Below, in pieces: positions 24,094-36,150 of a DNA stretch of 64,000 nt (positions are counted from its first letter, which is position 1; each line of letters begins with the position of its first letter). The DNA comes from Notospermus geniculatus (taxonomy: Eukaryota > Nemertea > Pilidiophora > Heteronemertea > Lineidae). Location: contig NMRB01000685.1 of NCBI GenBank assembly GCA_002633025.1, forward strand, positions 25,352-89,351. Direction: 5' to 3'. Position numbers and translations under genes: made by a program. Below the pieces are notes generated by a model that did not search any database, had not been told where the DNA came from, and saw only the letters and a program-made list of their open reading frames with translations.

Positions 24094-25282
24094 NNTTGGC
24101 ATGTTTGGTAACACGGGGATAGCGCATCAAAGTAAAACACGTAGTCAACCTCGTCCCCAGGACGTACCTTCTGCGATTGACGAGGTTGATAAATGGTGGG
24201 ATTTCCAGCGGCCGTATCTTTGGCACTGAAGTAATCGCTTGGTTTTTCACTCTCGTTTGGTTATAAACTTGAAGCTGAGCTGGCAACTTCGGGCCTTTCT
24301 GGCCTCTAACTGCTGAAAGCACCTCAAACACCTCACCCATATCGGCGAAAGGTTAATGTTGATATTGGATGAGAATGTCTGGTATCAGACGAAAACGAGG
24401 CTGCGATATGCTACAGCTAACTCAGTCCCGCTGGGAATAGCTAGCGAAGCAATGAAAGTGGGAAAATTGCAATTTCACTGTCTGAATGGGCCAGGTCAGT
24501 TAGCAATGACCGTGAGCGGGCAACTGTGATGACCATCTCCGCAGCCAAGATGAATAGAAAACTACCAATCGGAGATATTAAATCTCGCGAGTGCGGGACT
24601 ATCCTTTGAAAAGTCGGAATGACTGGTGATATTGATTTAGACTTGGCTGATGTTACTCGTCCAATAATCACGGTATGGCCGTCACAAGTGGCGTATTTTC
24701 TTGAAGTGTCGTTATCTGTGGGGACTTGGGGGATCCTTTATGTGTTATCTTGTCCTAGCGATCCCGTGCGGCGCGCCCACCAGGTGAAACCCGCCGATAT
24801 TGAACACTGAGCCGCGTTGATATAGGGGAGTCGTATTTCTGATTCGTTCACGCTTTTGTTGTTGTAATGACGATTCGCCTTCGACGGTTATCCAAAAGGG
24901 CACGTGATACCGGCGTCAGTCAATACCAACTTATTTTCATGACAGGTTGAAATTAATTGAGCGAATTAGTTTTGTTAAAATTGTCAAATGTTTCACTGCT
25001 TTTGCCCATTAATTCATAGGATTGTGCTTTTTTACGAGGGCCATTCATATCAAATCGACATTTCTTTCATAATGCATCTAATCGTGCATTTAGTTCATTA
25101 ATGGTTGATGAATGAACTATCAAATGGCCATAAATTATTACATTTTTACGATGACATGCTAAACTGGTCGACCAAATTTATTTCAAAGGTCAAAAATCTG
25201 CTTTGAAAAAATACAACTTCTAATCTGCTTTCTCACAGAGCTGCGGTGTTGCATTATGAAGATTATTGTTTTGTATTTTCAA
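24094..25282. other. No gene recognised; AT-rich with homeodomain-type cores
   Basis: From about 24950 to 25160 the sequence is very AT-rich with many ATTAAT/TTAATT cores and little repeat structure. That could suit a regulatory element, but I have no direct evidence. Confidence 0.35.
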
Positions 25283-25556
25283 TTTTCCATCAGGGTCGAA
25301 GCCATAGCATTATTGGCCCTGGCAGTGGTAAGAATGGAAGAGGCCATCTTAAGCTACTCATGTTCCTCACTTGGATGGGGTCTTTTACTTGCTCTTGCAA
25401 AGGAACAAGCTACAAGGCACCACGCCTTACTGTCCCATGGGACGGACGTGAAGAGCCAGGGATGATATCCCATATGAATTCGAGCCAGGGCTAGATTCGA
25501 ACCGGGGACCTGCCGCTTAATTAGCGGACGTGATAACCATTCGGTTGTCAGGGCTC
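25283..25556 (-). mobile_element. tRNA-derived SINE, copy d (full length)
   Basis: On the minus strand it has a head with AGTGGTTATC-type A-box remnants, the B box (GGTTCGAATCT), the body and the tail ending in the CAGGGTC/GGCCCTG hairpin. TGAAGATT occurs just before the tail (25257-25264) and again just after the head (25557-25564), a likely target-site duplication. This supports insertion by retrotransposition. Confidence 0.9.
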
Positions 25557-26209
25557 TGAAGATTGTTATGGTGCAACCAGAAAAATCAGACTTCGACCGA
25601 GAAATTTTTAAAATAATTTTTATCCTTTTCACTTGTTTCGCCATCAACTAGCGTTCGTTGGCAGGGTTCACGGCGTACACATCTACCACTTACAGTCATC
25701 AATAAGCAAAGCAAATGTTTACGAATTGCCGAAATCTCAAATCTCAAACTTGCACGTGTGTCCTTCAGGGGGTAATCCTGGTGTCGACCAGGTCCAATTG
25801 TTTTCCTTCATAATAGCCACAGTGGCATCTCGCTGACCCTTTGGAAACCCCACCAAGATGAACAAACACATATTACTACCTTAATTGAATATCATAAAGG
25901 TATGAATCAGTTCTCAAGGAGATATGGCCCGGCAAACAATGGTTTAAAACTTTAGACTTGACAATGAAGCTTGGGTCGGGTCAGGTATCTGTGGAGTAGA
26001 GAAGGACCACCCTGGACTTCTCCGAGGGCGTGGCTGGCTCCTATGATATGATACAGTAATTATCATCTCGGGTTCATCATATTTCACCACCATCACGCCT
26101 GGGTGGACGCAGCTTCTGGTGGTCGGATGTCGACCTTTGAGGTGGAGCAAATATGTTTGTGACTGAACCAGCGATTGTCTAATGCTTTCGCGAAACATCT
26201 TGAGGATAT
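25557..26209. other. No gene recognised
   Basis: Unique sequence; no supported feature. Confidence 0.5.
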
Positions 26210-26335
26210 AGAGTTTTCGCAAAGCCCCCGAAACGCCAACGCGAACGTCTATCCTTTTGTTCGGTGCTCTCTTCGTGTCATCGAACAGTGGATTTGGCGT
26301 TCACGATGGCGTTTCGGGGGCTTTGCGAAAACTCT
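26210..26335. mobile_element. Foldback MITE, short form (126 bp)
   Basis: Has the same ends as 4075-4268 (AGAGTTTTCGCAAAGCCCCC on both sides) and the same left-arm interior. Most of the right arm is missing, so this is an internally deleted relative. Finding two copies in one window supports a dispersed family. Confidence 0.85.
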
Positions 26336-26980
26336 GTAATATCAGAGATTCTCAGCGCTCGCTCCAACCGTCACTGGTTACCGACTGTCAGTGGTCGAAA
26401 CTTCGTCAGATGGTAGTTCAGCAACTGTTACATTCCTTATTTGACCAGTAATCGCCGAACGAGGCAAAAAAGAGAAAAAAGCCGAAAGAAAAAGGCATAA
26501 AAGGAGAAAAAAGTGCTTCTTTCAGCGGCCGAAACATTTCTCACTTTGGGCAGGAATCGCTGTGAATGCAGAAAAACATGATGCGAACACTCGGAACCCG
26601 CGTCTCGCTACAAGATGGTAAGATTGCTTATTAATTTCCTGGTTTCTTGACAGTCTCACCACGATGGCCGACACTTTGCTATCTTAGGGGATGTTTATAT
26701 GCTAGGGCAGGTCCTCGTCGGTTTTATGGCTTATAGTGGCAGACCATTAAACCTGGATGGGTCCAATAAACACCATGATGGTCCAAAAGTAGATGGTGAG
26801 GCTTTTGTAGGATGTGGAGCTATTTTGTAAGGGTGGCATTAGGGATGTTTTTATGTGGCCGTATCTAATGAATAATGGGGCATCTTCAGGGAGATGTTGA
26901 CAGTAACTTGACGGCGTTCTTCATGTAATGGGATGCCGTTTACTTTGTTAAAACCATGACATGATTGTTACGAGACCTCC
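26336..26980. other. No gene recognised
   Basis: Unique sequence; no supported feature. Confidence 0.5.
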
Positions 26981-27335
26981 GTAATACGACCAGCGACAGG
27001 ACGTTGAACTTGAGATACGACCAGCGACAGGACGTTGAACTTGAGATACGACCAACGTTAGAGATACGAACAGTGGTAGGATGTTGAATTTTGAGATAAG
27101 ACCAACGTTAGAGATACGACCAGTGGTAGGATGTTGAATTTTGAGATACGACCAACGTTAGAGATACGACCAGTGGTAGGATATTGAATTTTGAGATACG
27201 ACTAGTGATCGTTGCACTTTGAGATACGATCTGCGTTAGAGATACGACCAGTGATTGGACGTTGAACTTTGAGATATGACTAGTGAGCGGACTTTGAATT
27301 TTGAGATACGCCAGTAGTGGGATGTTGAACTTTTA
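26981..27335. repeat. GAGATACGACC minisatellite with alternating unit lengths
   Basis: Units are headed by GAGATACGACC. A unit of about 32 bp (GTGGTAGGATGTTGAATTTT following the head) alternates with an 18-bp unit (head plus AACGTTA), giving a 50-bp higher-order repeat in the middle. The edges are more diverged. Confidence 0.9.
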
Positions 27336-28496
27336 GGTAAAAGAACTTGAAGAAGAAGAAGTAGACAGCAAGCAAGCTTGTCTTCGCCCACAAGGCTTTT
27401 AACATTAATATTGCCCCCTCAGGCATGTTAGTCTTGCCGATCTTCATGGTAAAAGTAATGTGTGCAGGTTCAATAAAGTCGGAGGTGAGATATTCAGAGC
27501 CTTTATTTCTGAATTCAGGACAAAATGTCACATTTTCTTCACAACATAAAACAATACACCACGCACGGATTTGCTAATTACTAATGGATAGCTGCAAAAA
27601 AGTGGTTAGGAAATGTTCACACAAGACAAAAACTGTGACTTCATCACCGTTGTCATGTTTGCTGGGATAACGTGCCATCCTCTCCAGCCGAACGGAATGT
27701 CATGGAACATTCACGAATGAATGTTGTTGAGATTGAAACGTTCACGGCTGATTGGTCGCAAATTCCAACGGTCGTGTAGATCTTCTGGTGCTGTGTTAGC
27801 GAGGTCTGCCTGCGGTCGTAACTAGCGACTTTCACTCACTCCACCTCATTGATTCTGATTTGCATATCGCGAGTTTGGCGCACAATACGCCTGTAGCTGG
27901 GGCCCATTGTCTACGGAAAGCAGCACGGACGGTTCAATAGCGGATAACTCGGCGAAATGATCTGGTTTGCTTTCAGAAAAATTCATACGCTCACGATATG
28001 CATCTGAAAGCGGCATCTTGCCATTGCTGGGTTTAGCTGATCGAGTTCTATAGAATTCTGTATCCGTGATGGCTATGGTTTATTATATAGCTTGAGAGAG
28101 TCATCGTATTGAGGCTCAATACTCCTCGTCAAGCGCCTTTCCTCCTATTATCTCCCTCTGTAAAATATATTGTTAGATTTTTCAAAGGGCCTTTCTTATC
28201 ATGTTACATACTATATTGCCTAAGAGTAGTGTCTTTCTTCAAAGTAGTGAATAAAGTATTTAGAAACCGTGGCTATTTGCTGAAAAAGATGCCATTTTAG
28301 CTCATTTTACTGGTGGCGGTTCGCCATGAAGGTACTTGGGAGATGATGACTGGACTAACATTTGGATAATACGCTGTCATGGTTGTGTGTCATGTCATCG
28401 TTTCGCTTTTAGTCTTGTGGATTTCAGCTCTCTGCGTCTCTGTACATTTACAAAAGGTAGGTTTGGAATCTGAGGTTTGCGCTGCGGGAACCCAGT
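27336..28496. other. No gene recognised
   Basis: Unique sequence with short frames on both strands and no recognisable domain. Confidence 0.5.
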
Positions 28497-28518
28497 GGGT
28501 GGGTGAGGTGGGAGGGGG
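28497..28518 (+). other. Potential G-quadruplex motif
   Basis: Four runs of at least three G occur within 22 bases (28497-28499, 28501-28503, 28510-28512, 28514-28518), with loops of 1, 6 and 1 bases. It meets the usual sequence pattern for a G-quadruplex. Function is unknown. Confidence 0.6.
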
Positions 28519-28674
28519 AGACACACCCACTTTCTGACGACAGAAATCCTGCGTCTTTCCTGGTGCAATTTGGATGTCAAAATTTTTGGAGGGTTTTCCC
28601 TGGTTGAGACAGAAATAGGCTTCTTTGGATACAACGGCTCAAATTTAGTGTCACTCGTAGAAGGCTCTTTATTC

Positions 28675-28960
28675 CAGGGTTCGTACGCATCCTTGAAAAC
28701 CTTGATTATCATTGAATTTTGCTATTTGCCTCCAAGGGCCTTGAAAAGTGCTTGAATTCTGCACAACTTTTGTCAGAGTCATTGAAAGTCCTTGATTTCT
28801 TGTGTTCTTCCTTTATTCTCTCGAGTCTGGCCTGCGTGATTACCGGTATGTTGTGATATTAGGACTTATTTCTTTGCAAAAATCTTCTGTCAGTGTACCA
28901 AAAATCCTTGAAAAGTTCGGAAACAGCCCTTGAAAAGTCCTTGAAAAGTCATTGATTTTT
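28675..28960. repeat. Scattered CCTTGAAAAGTC repeats
   Basis: CCTTGAAAAG or CCTTGAAAA recurs at least five times, with CATTGAAAGTCCTTGA variants. The spacing is irregular, so this is a repeat-derived region and not a clean tandem array. It probably derives from a dispersed element, but the class was not determined. Confidence 0.6.
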
Positions 28961-30250
28961 TTGCTTTGCCAGGGGGAAGAACCCTGTTATTCCTTTCGCT
29001 ATTTCCTAAGGAAAATGCCAAACCTCTCCACGATATCTACGTCTTTCCGAATTCGGTTTGCTAAGTTGGAGCTCGGATCACCTGCTTTTTCGTTGCCTCT
29101 TCCAGGTGTCGCTGTTCCAACCCTGGCTTTGCAAGAATCCATGCACAAAATTATGGGCCTACATCGTTTCGGACCAGATTCCTTCAACTCGAGTGGGAAG
29201 GAATTTATTTTGGGTTACTCTGAGACATGCGCGGGCGGGGTCGTGTGGGGATTGTAATCACTCAAGTAGGCCTAAGCTCAAACATTGTATTACTCAGATG
29301 TTTTGAAGTTTTCATCGGTAAATTCTCTAGTTAGTCATATCTTAACGGACTAAACAGCCTACATGATGGTAAAACGGTGATTCATATTCGGAAGTTCACA
29401 CATCTAGGCTAAGGTACCCTCCACCATCAGCGTCATCAATATTCACGTAGGCCTAGCGGTGGAAAAATGCCTGTATTAACCTAGGGACATGTAGTTCTAG
29501 ACTAGGAAAAAATATTAGGTAGGCCTATACATTATTCACGCAAAGGCCCTGGGAAGACGACGTCGTATTGTCGGTTTTTTGTGACGAAATCCCACTTTGC
29601 CGTGGGTGATGCCAGCAGCTCTAATCGTGGGAGTGAAGTGCATTAATCATAGGCGTTCGTCACTTAAAATTATTTGCCAAATTTATAGAAATTTTATGAA
29701 ATTAACCAAATGACGGAAAAATCCAGTGCAATTCTTGAAAATGTGATATATTCTTAATTGAAGTGCTTTAGATTCTTCATTAGGACGTCGAAGATGCACA
29801 ATCTAATCAATTAAGTAAAATTGATTGACAGGTGTCAATCAATGGCATGCATCCTTCCCTGGGATATTAGGCACTTCTAAAGTTTTAATATTCAAAGACG
29901 TGCAACACTATTGAAAAAGATCGCACATTGTCAACTGCTTGTTTAAACTTTCTTGGCGGAATTCAATGCACGCAGTATCGAATATCCGAGATGAGTAATT
30001 GTTTGTTAGAAAATAAAAATATTTTCCCCAAGGCCTGCGTAGATTCATCGCAAAACGTTCGCAAAATCTAATTGCCAGTTATTTTGTTTTTTTCACAATA
30101 TGCCATAAATAGATGTTGTTTACCATTTTATCGGTGTAATAAGCCACGTTGCTCCCGTTTCTCAGTGTTTCCCTCATTGTATAGGCTATACCCTGAAACG
30201 AGATTGACAGATTTCCCTGTGTTCCCCTATTGCAACGTGCCTGTATTTGA
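28961..30250. other. No gene recognised; AT-rich
   Basis: Contains three TAGGCCTA octamers (about 29267, 29448 and 29520) and the palindromic site described separately at 29821. No coding signal. Confidence 0.45.
29821..29842. promoter_or_regulatory. Palindromic PBX/MEIS-type site
   Basis: TTGATTGACA is followed by GG and then its exact reverse complement TGTCAATCAA. TGATTGACAG is the published composite consensus of PBX-MEIS (TALE homeodomain) dimers, and here it is almost complete on both strands. The surrounding 200 bp is AT-rich and has several TAAT cores. Binding is inferred, not shown. Confidence 0.45.
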
Positions 30251-30510
30251 TTTTTCCGTCAGGGCAAAAGCCATAGCATTGGCCCTGGTAGGTATGGAAG
30301 AGGTCATCTCAAGCTACTCATGTTCCTCACTTGGATGGGGTCTTTTGCTTGCCGTTGCAAATGCACAAGGTACAAGGCACGACGGCTAACTGTCATGCGA
30401 CGGACAAGAAGAGCCAGGGATGATTAATCCCATATGCCCTGGGCTGTATTCGAACCCGGAGCCTACCGCTTGCTAAGCGGACGACGTGATAACCACTATA
30501 TCAAAGGCTC
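30251..30510 (-). mobile_element. tRNA-derived SINE, copy e
   Basis: The tail (TTTTTCCGTCAGGGC), body and head are all recognisable on the minus strand. The B box is partly degraded (GGGTTCGAATAC), and the head ends in GAGCCTTTGATATAGTGG, where the A-box region has mutated. An anticodon-loop-like CTTAGCAAG is present. Confidence 0.85.
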
Positions 30511-31739
30511 CTCGCGTTCCCGTGAAACGTCATGGTCTCTCTATCTGTCTGTTGTAGGGTTACACTGAGATATGGGCAACACTAGAAAACATTACACTCT
30601 CCTGAACTTCTGCATGTTCATCTGATGGGTATCAACGTTTTCTATGTTTTATTTGACAAAATATGCTCATTTTTCTTGGGTGACACTATAGTATGTTGAC
30701 ATCTTAGAAATGAGTTAGTAATGCTCTAGGCGGTGATATCATTCAAACACATTTTGTTTGCGAGACACGTGTTTTCAGTGTTATTGTCGTATTAAATTCG
30801 GAGGTGAATCCCGTGCACATTCTCTTAGGATTTTTAGTGCAATCGGGGTGAAATGTCGACGTAATGGGACAGGAAGGGGAATGGTTCTTGAACAAGTTGG
30901 TCTTCGCTGCTCAGTGGTCTTCAACTGGTCTAACAGGAGAACGTACTCCTGGAGAAACAGAAAAACTCGACCATCGAACCTTGGAGGAATTATTGACATA
31001 TAATTTCTCCAAGATCGAACGTTACATTATGGTAGAGTCTGTTTTTTTGGGGGGGGGGGCAATCTCTACCCTTCCCTGGCCCAGACTGCGTTCTGTATCC
31101 CACAAAATATCACTTTTCGCGTCGTATTACTTTTTTTAGACGCATCACTTTTTCCTCACTTTTAGCCCGTTTTTTTTGCATTTCAGAACAAGCTTTTCTT
31201 ACCAAAGTTAGGATTCGATGTTTTTGTAATTCCATCCTGCTCTTTTACCAAGAACCCTAGCTTCAACCAGCCACAGGTGGGTTGACATGCATCCCAGCCA
31301 TCCAAGACATGCTACACGTCTTACACCACAGCTCAAAGACCCAAACTCAGGAGTACCACGTCCCTTACATGGCTGGGCCAGTACAATAGAGATGATTATA
31401 TCTCATTCTGTAGCCCCAAGCCATCGAAGGAGACAAAAGCTCACCCCGCGTCGTGTCCTCTTGCCGTGCTTTGAGTACTTCCTGTAGGATCTCTAATTTC
31501 TCGCTACGAGCTCAACATTCCCATGGCTGGAGGGGCTAGTCGACTTGTCTGTTTTTAGGATTAGTTTTCCCCTCAGTGAATCACCTCTTCCCTTGAGGGA
31601 AATTTTGGGGACCAAGACGACGAGATCTTAAATATTTGAAGAATATTCTATTTCATAAGCAACAGTTGTACGTGTTCATAGAGTATATTTACCACACGGT
31701 CGATTAGCCGAGTCGGAGTCATCAACAGTTAATGGTGTT
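30511..31739. other. No gene recognised
   Basis: Includes a poly-G run near 31052. Several short plus-strand frames overlap between 30758 and 31139 without a recognised domain. Confidence 0.45.
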
Positions 31740-31930
31740 GTCTTTCCCGAGTTGCCGTTCGGGACCCGTATGGCTGGCTGTCGTTTGGCAGAGCTGGTTC
31801 CTCTGGTTTTGATTCAGTACCAAAGACCATGGTTGCCTTATGGAATCGGTTACCATTTGCAGTACCATCAATTTCCTGCTATGGCCTTCCCAATATAGCC
31901 ATGAAGAAGATGATGATGATGATGATGTTG
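31740..31930 (+). pseudogene. Probable degraded 3' end of a non-LTR retrotransposon
   Basis: One plus-strand frame contains VPKTMVALWNRLPFAVPS, which resembles the C-terminal segment of many LINE reverse transcriptase polyproteins (a basic or polar run, then LWN-x-LP, then a hydrophobic stretch). It is followed directly by a (GAT)n run at about 31908-31929, the type of simple-repeat tail used by some CR1- and RTE-like elements. Upstream catalytic domains are absent, so this is a short 5'-truncated remnant. A chance match is possible because the motif is short. Confidence 0.35.
31908..31929 (+). repeat. (GAT)n microsatellite
   Basis: About seven GAT units in a row. On the minus strand they encode a serine run in a chance frame. 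Confidence 0.95.
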
Positions 31931-34451
31931 ACACCTCATTTGGTAACATGAGCAGACTACTTCATTGGATGCAGACGACAGTTTGTGCTTGGCTGTCCCC
32001 CAACTCATGAACTGTTGAGAAGTACATTGAAGAAATGTTGTCGGCCTACATTTTTGCCAACAAAATCAACTTCTTTCAAAGTATTATCTCCATTTCAAGG
32101 CTGACGTCAACATAAACATTCAATTTTCTTGAATCTAAAGATGCCAATGAAAAACTTTTGAACAAATGTTGTTCAATCGACACATCTAAAGAAAATTCGT
32201 TCATTTTCCCCCATTTTTTGAAGTTTTTAGAACGTGTTTTTTAGAAGGAATCGTCTGCCCAATTCTTTTTTTCGATGTTGAATGAGGAAAACTGGTGTTT
32301 ACCTGTACTTCCGCCAAGATGACACACTGCTTGCCCATCTTACGTGAGCACCGAACTGACCCATGTTTAAGTCATGCTAAACAAACCGTGTACCCACACA
32401 CAGGACTTGAAAAGTTTACACCGAGAATTATACACAGGCCCCGTTTGCTACTCTTGCGGTTTTCCCACCGTAAGATTCCAAATTCTGCACCGAAAGACCC
32501 GAAAAATGTCTCGAATATCATGTCAAACTTATGTAGTATCAAAATGTACAACACCTAATACTATTTTTAATAAGTACAAGCAAACGTGAAAGATTTACAA
32601 GTCTGGGTTATTCTAAGTGCTTGTAACCTACGGGCCAATGGTGTTTCAAGTCCGTGTGATTCGTCACCTTCTCGAGGTGAAGCAGTTCAAAATGGACTAT
32701 CTTTACGTCAGTTTCCTCGTGACGTTCGTCTCCGAGTCGTAATGTCGTCAACCTCCGGAAAGGTTCGGCAACCTTCGGAAGCTTTCGATGTGACGTACGA
32801 CCAGCGTTTGAGGAAACAAAAAGTATGACCATGTGGGCCTTGCTATCGGCTTCACCAAAACAAGTCGTATACTAGTAGCAAAAACGAGCAGGGGCGAAAT
32901 ATCTCAGCCCCTGGCTTCCTTCAGCAACATTTTCAGTCCCTGAGTGCAACCTCGGCATCAAGTTTCTCACAGACATTTTTTCCTGCAAAATGCACAAAGC
33001 ATGTCGAAAATACGAAACGAGGCAGAATAATTGCTTGCGTGAATTTCTGCAAAATCTTCCTGGTATGGCGTGCCCGGTGCGTCTATTTGCCCCGCTTGGA
33101 TGAGGGGTTAACCTTGCTTGACATATGCAAGCACTGTAGACACGCACTAAGAATTCCCAGCACGCCGCCCAGAGACATGTCCGCGGTTAAAAATAGACCG
33201 TCTTAAGCCGACACGCCTCTCGCAAAATATCATTACCGAAGTTTCGCTCCGTGTTTCTCAGGATCCAAGGGTTGTTGTAGGGTTGGTCCCGCTGATGAAC
33301 TCAACCCTGGTAGTCGCTGTTGGCATCGCCGCGGAGAAAAAAACGGGTGTGAAAATCAACAATGAACGTCAGGTTTTTTGCACCTTGACAAATCATGGGT
33401 CGGTGCCTTGATATGAAGGAAGGTAACCCTATATCTGGCATTGGCACCCTTTTGGAGACTTGTCACTATCTTAAAAGGTTCGTTCCTTATTGCATGTGTA
33501 GGAAATGCTGTCAGATTTGTGAAAAAAGTACAGTTCGCAGGCAGTCACTCTCACAAGTTGCAAAACATGAGCGTTCCAGCGTGGGCGTGCCTTACTCGCC
33601 CGGAGTGCACGTCAGGTTTTAGGTTAAACTCCCTTCTAATAAAACAAAAACTCATAATGAAAAAATTTTGATAAATACATGTATGTCACATAACGTACAC
33701 TAGTGGTTGCACTGTGTTACCAATTTTCCAAAATGTCAAATGTTTTCAATTGCAATTTCAAAAAGTGAGGTAAACGATTAAATCAGGTCGGAAAAACCTA
33801 ACTGAAATTAATTTTCATAATTCTGATCTCATTCCTCCAAATGTTGCCATGATCAGATCCTGCTGTTTATATTTCGGTTAGTTTATTAATCAACTCCAAC
33901 ACGTATGAAATCAAAAATTCATGAGATTCACAGAGCCATATCACAGGTCGGTAAAGGTCACGAAGGCTTTTTACTCACTTCGCCATGCATGACCTGGCGA
34001 AGAGACAACCGAGTATGCTCCAACGTGGGCTGACAGGCCATACAATGGCTTTTGGAATGTCTCTCCGAATTTCCTTTGGGGCTGACATCAATATCAGCAG
34101 GGGGCGTCACGGTTGAAGACACACCGTGCAGCTGCATTGGGATGGGTGTTCATGTACTTAGCACGGCTTTCCTAGCGGTAGTTGTTTGTTGTTAGGTGAT
34201 TAGATGAAATGGGAGTATTCAATATGCTTATACATTGTATCTGTCATTTTCCATGAGGTATCGTGCAGGAGGAAACCGGAGCTGCTCCATCTTTCTGCTC
34301 AAAAAAGAGACGATACAAAATTTCTTATCTTTGGCTGAATTGGCGTAGCAGAGATATCGATACCTGTTGCCTCTCTGATTGAGGGTTCGATTGCCACAGA
34401 GACCTCATTCAGTCACTCCGAGGAACACAGTGCACATTTTAGCGGGGCTGT
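31931..34451. other. No gene recognised
   Basis: Unique sequence. A GCAGGAGGAAACCGGAG block at about 34264 is also present at about 37548 in the second SINE-like element. A B-box-like GGTTCGATTGCC lies at about 34385. Frames are short and no domain was recognised. Confidence 0.4.
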
Positions 34452-34720
34452 ATTTCCGTCAGGGTCGAAGCCATAGCATTATTGGCCCTGGTAAGAGGCC
34501 ATCTCAAGCTACTCCTGTTCCTCACTGGATGAGGTCTTTTACATGCCGTTGCAAAGGCACAAGATACATGTACAAGGCACCGCAGCTTACTGTCCCATGG
34601 GACGGACTGAAGAGCCAGGAAAGATTAGTCCCACATGGCCCATCTTGATTCGAACCCGGGACCTGCCGCTTGCTAAGTTGACGTGTTACAGGACGTGAAA
34701 CCATTGGGCCATCAGGGCTC
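34452..34720 (-). mobile_element. tRNA-derived SINE, copy f
   Basis: Tail, body and head are present on the minus strand with an intact B box (GGTTCGAATCA) and a slightly expanded head (a repeat of ACGTG near 34681-34696). CAGTGCACATTT at 34428 and CAGTGCTACTTT at 34741 could be imperfect target duplications. Confidence 0.85.
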
Positions 34721-35039
34721 TTCAGGGCCTCTGTCTCGTTCAGTGCTACTTTAAAGTTGCCTGAAAGTTACCAATTTTGACTTTGCTTTCAGTTCTTTTG
34801 TCCCCAAAAGAAACTTAATTTTTTACTAAATCGCCATGGAAATCAGATGTTGAATAGTTTCATTAAGGGACACCACAAAACGACGTGGCGGTGAAAGTGG
34901 AAAGTTCAAACGTAACTTCTCAATTGGAAACTTCGTAATGATACCACTAACTGTCTCACTTCTCAATAAAACGACGAGAAAATTAGACATATGGTGTCCG
35001 ATGTGCCAGAAGAAATCCTGACGGTTGAGAATTTAAAAT
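34721..35039. other. No gene recognised
   Basis: AT-rich unique sequence between the SINE and the CpG-rich block. Confidence 0.5.
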
Positions 35040-35345
35040 CTCACGTCTCAAATTTGCGGTGCCAGTCGGTAGATTGGTCGCGGCGAGTTGTTTCGTCGTG
35101 ATAGCTAGTTGTGGAACATTTGTGTCATAAATGCGGTATCAGGGAGCTAATAGCCATCCGGTAGTGGCCGTAAACGGAGCCGGGCAACCCGAGTGCTGGC
35201 GTAGAGGGAGTCAATAAAGGAGAGAGATCGGGTGACTGTCAGTGCGCCGCGTCAACCAGCTCGGACTGAGAGCAGTGTCGGGTGACGGTCGCTTTGTTCG
35301 CCTGTCAGTGACGGAGTAGGTTGTGCTGTATCACGACAGCATGAG
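35040..35345 (+). promoter_or_regulatory. CpG-rich block, possible promoter or 5' exon
   Basis: About 30 CpG dinucleotides fall in 300 bp, clearly denser than the surrounding sequence. There is no long open frame. At the right edge, ATGAG is followed by GTATTCC (about 35341-35352), which could be a short first coding segment plus donor. GTGACTGTCAGTG and GTGACGGTCGC-like repeats occur within it. This is consistent with a 5' UTR exon near an active start site, but no core promoter element was identified. The strand is a guess from the donor. Confidence 0.3.
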
Positions 35346-36150
35346 GTATTCCCTGGACCTTCAACTCCTTGGCTCTCCTACTCGTGTTTCTGTGGTAGAA
35401 AAACGACGTGCAAAATGACCTACATTGTACATTTTATGCAGTATTTCAACGTGTGTCTTGCAGTTGCCGACAACGAGACACTTTCAATTTACAGTCTTGT
35501 CCATTTCACGAACCGTTTGACCTCTCAGTTGTTTTCCAGCATCTTTGGTCCTACTTTGCCTGGATTTTGGTTCCTTCCCTCACCAGTTCCTCAGTATATG
35601 ACCATGGACGCCCCCCCCCCCCAGCACGTCTTGGCCCTGTTCTCATCACCACAGTCCCCTCGAGAGTTGGGTTGCCGTCTGCTTCTCCAAGGAATTGCTA
35701 GCGAGCACCATTTCCCTCCCTACTTATTCATTCTTCCTATGGAGAAAGCCATCTAGCGTAGGCTACTGTAGTCGAAGCTTCTGAATGCCTTGAAGATCTT
35801 TCTCTCTTCAAGTCTTGTCAGTCTTGCCTGTCTGTGGGAAGACACCAAGGCGAAGGATACGTGGCCGTCATGCACGGGATACACCCATAAATACCGTCAT
35901 CACGGAACAGCGAAATTAAGACGAGGTTTCCGCTAGAAACAAGAAACATCACTGCGTGCCAAAATCTCAGAAAATCATTCGTAGCCGATTTCCAAACACC
36001 TGATTGCGTGTGTCTAACCATAATAAGCAATAACCACAATTTCTGTGGTTAGGTGTTGGTTTAGTCGCCTGTGTTACCCGAGAGGACGTCAGGATGAGTG
36101 GTCACGCATCTGCCTCTGACAGGCAATGATGATTTGAAGGTTTCCAACCC
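35346..36150. other. No gene recognised
   Basis: Contains a 10-base C run near 35611 and two overlapping plus-strand frames of about 100 codons around it. The C run makes these frames unreliable. Confidence 0.4.

Noticed and set aside
34336-34400. tRNA-like head with GGTTCGATTGCC on the plus strand
   Set aside because: The nearby GGAGGAAACCGGAG block is in the wrong orientation compared with 37548-37680, and the cloverleaf is poor.
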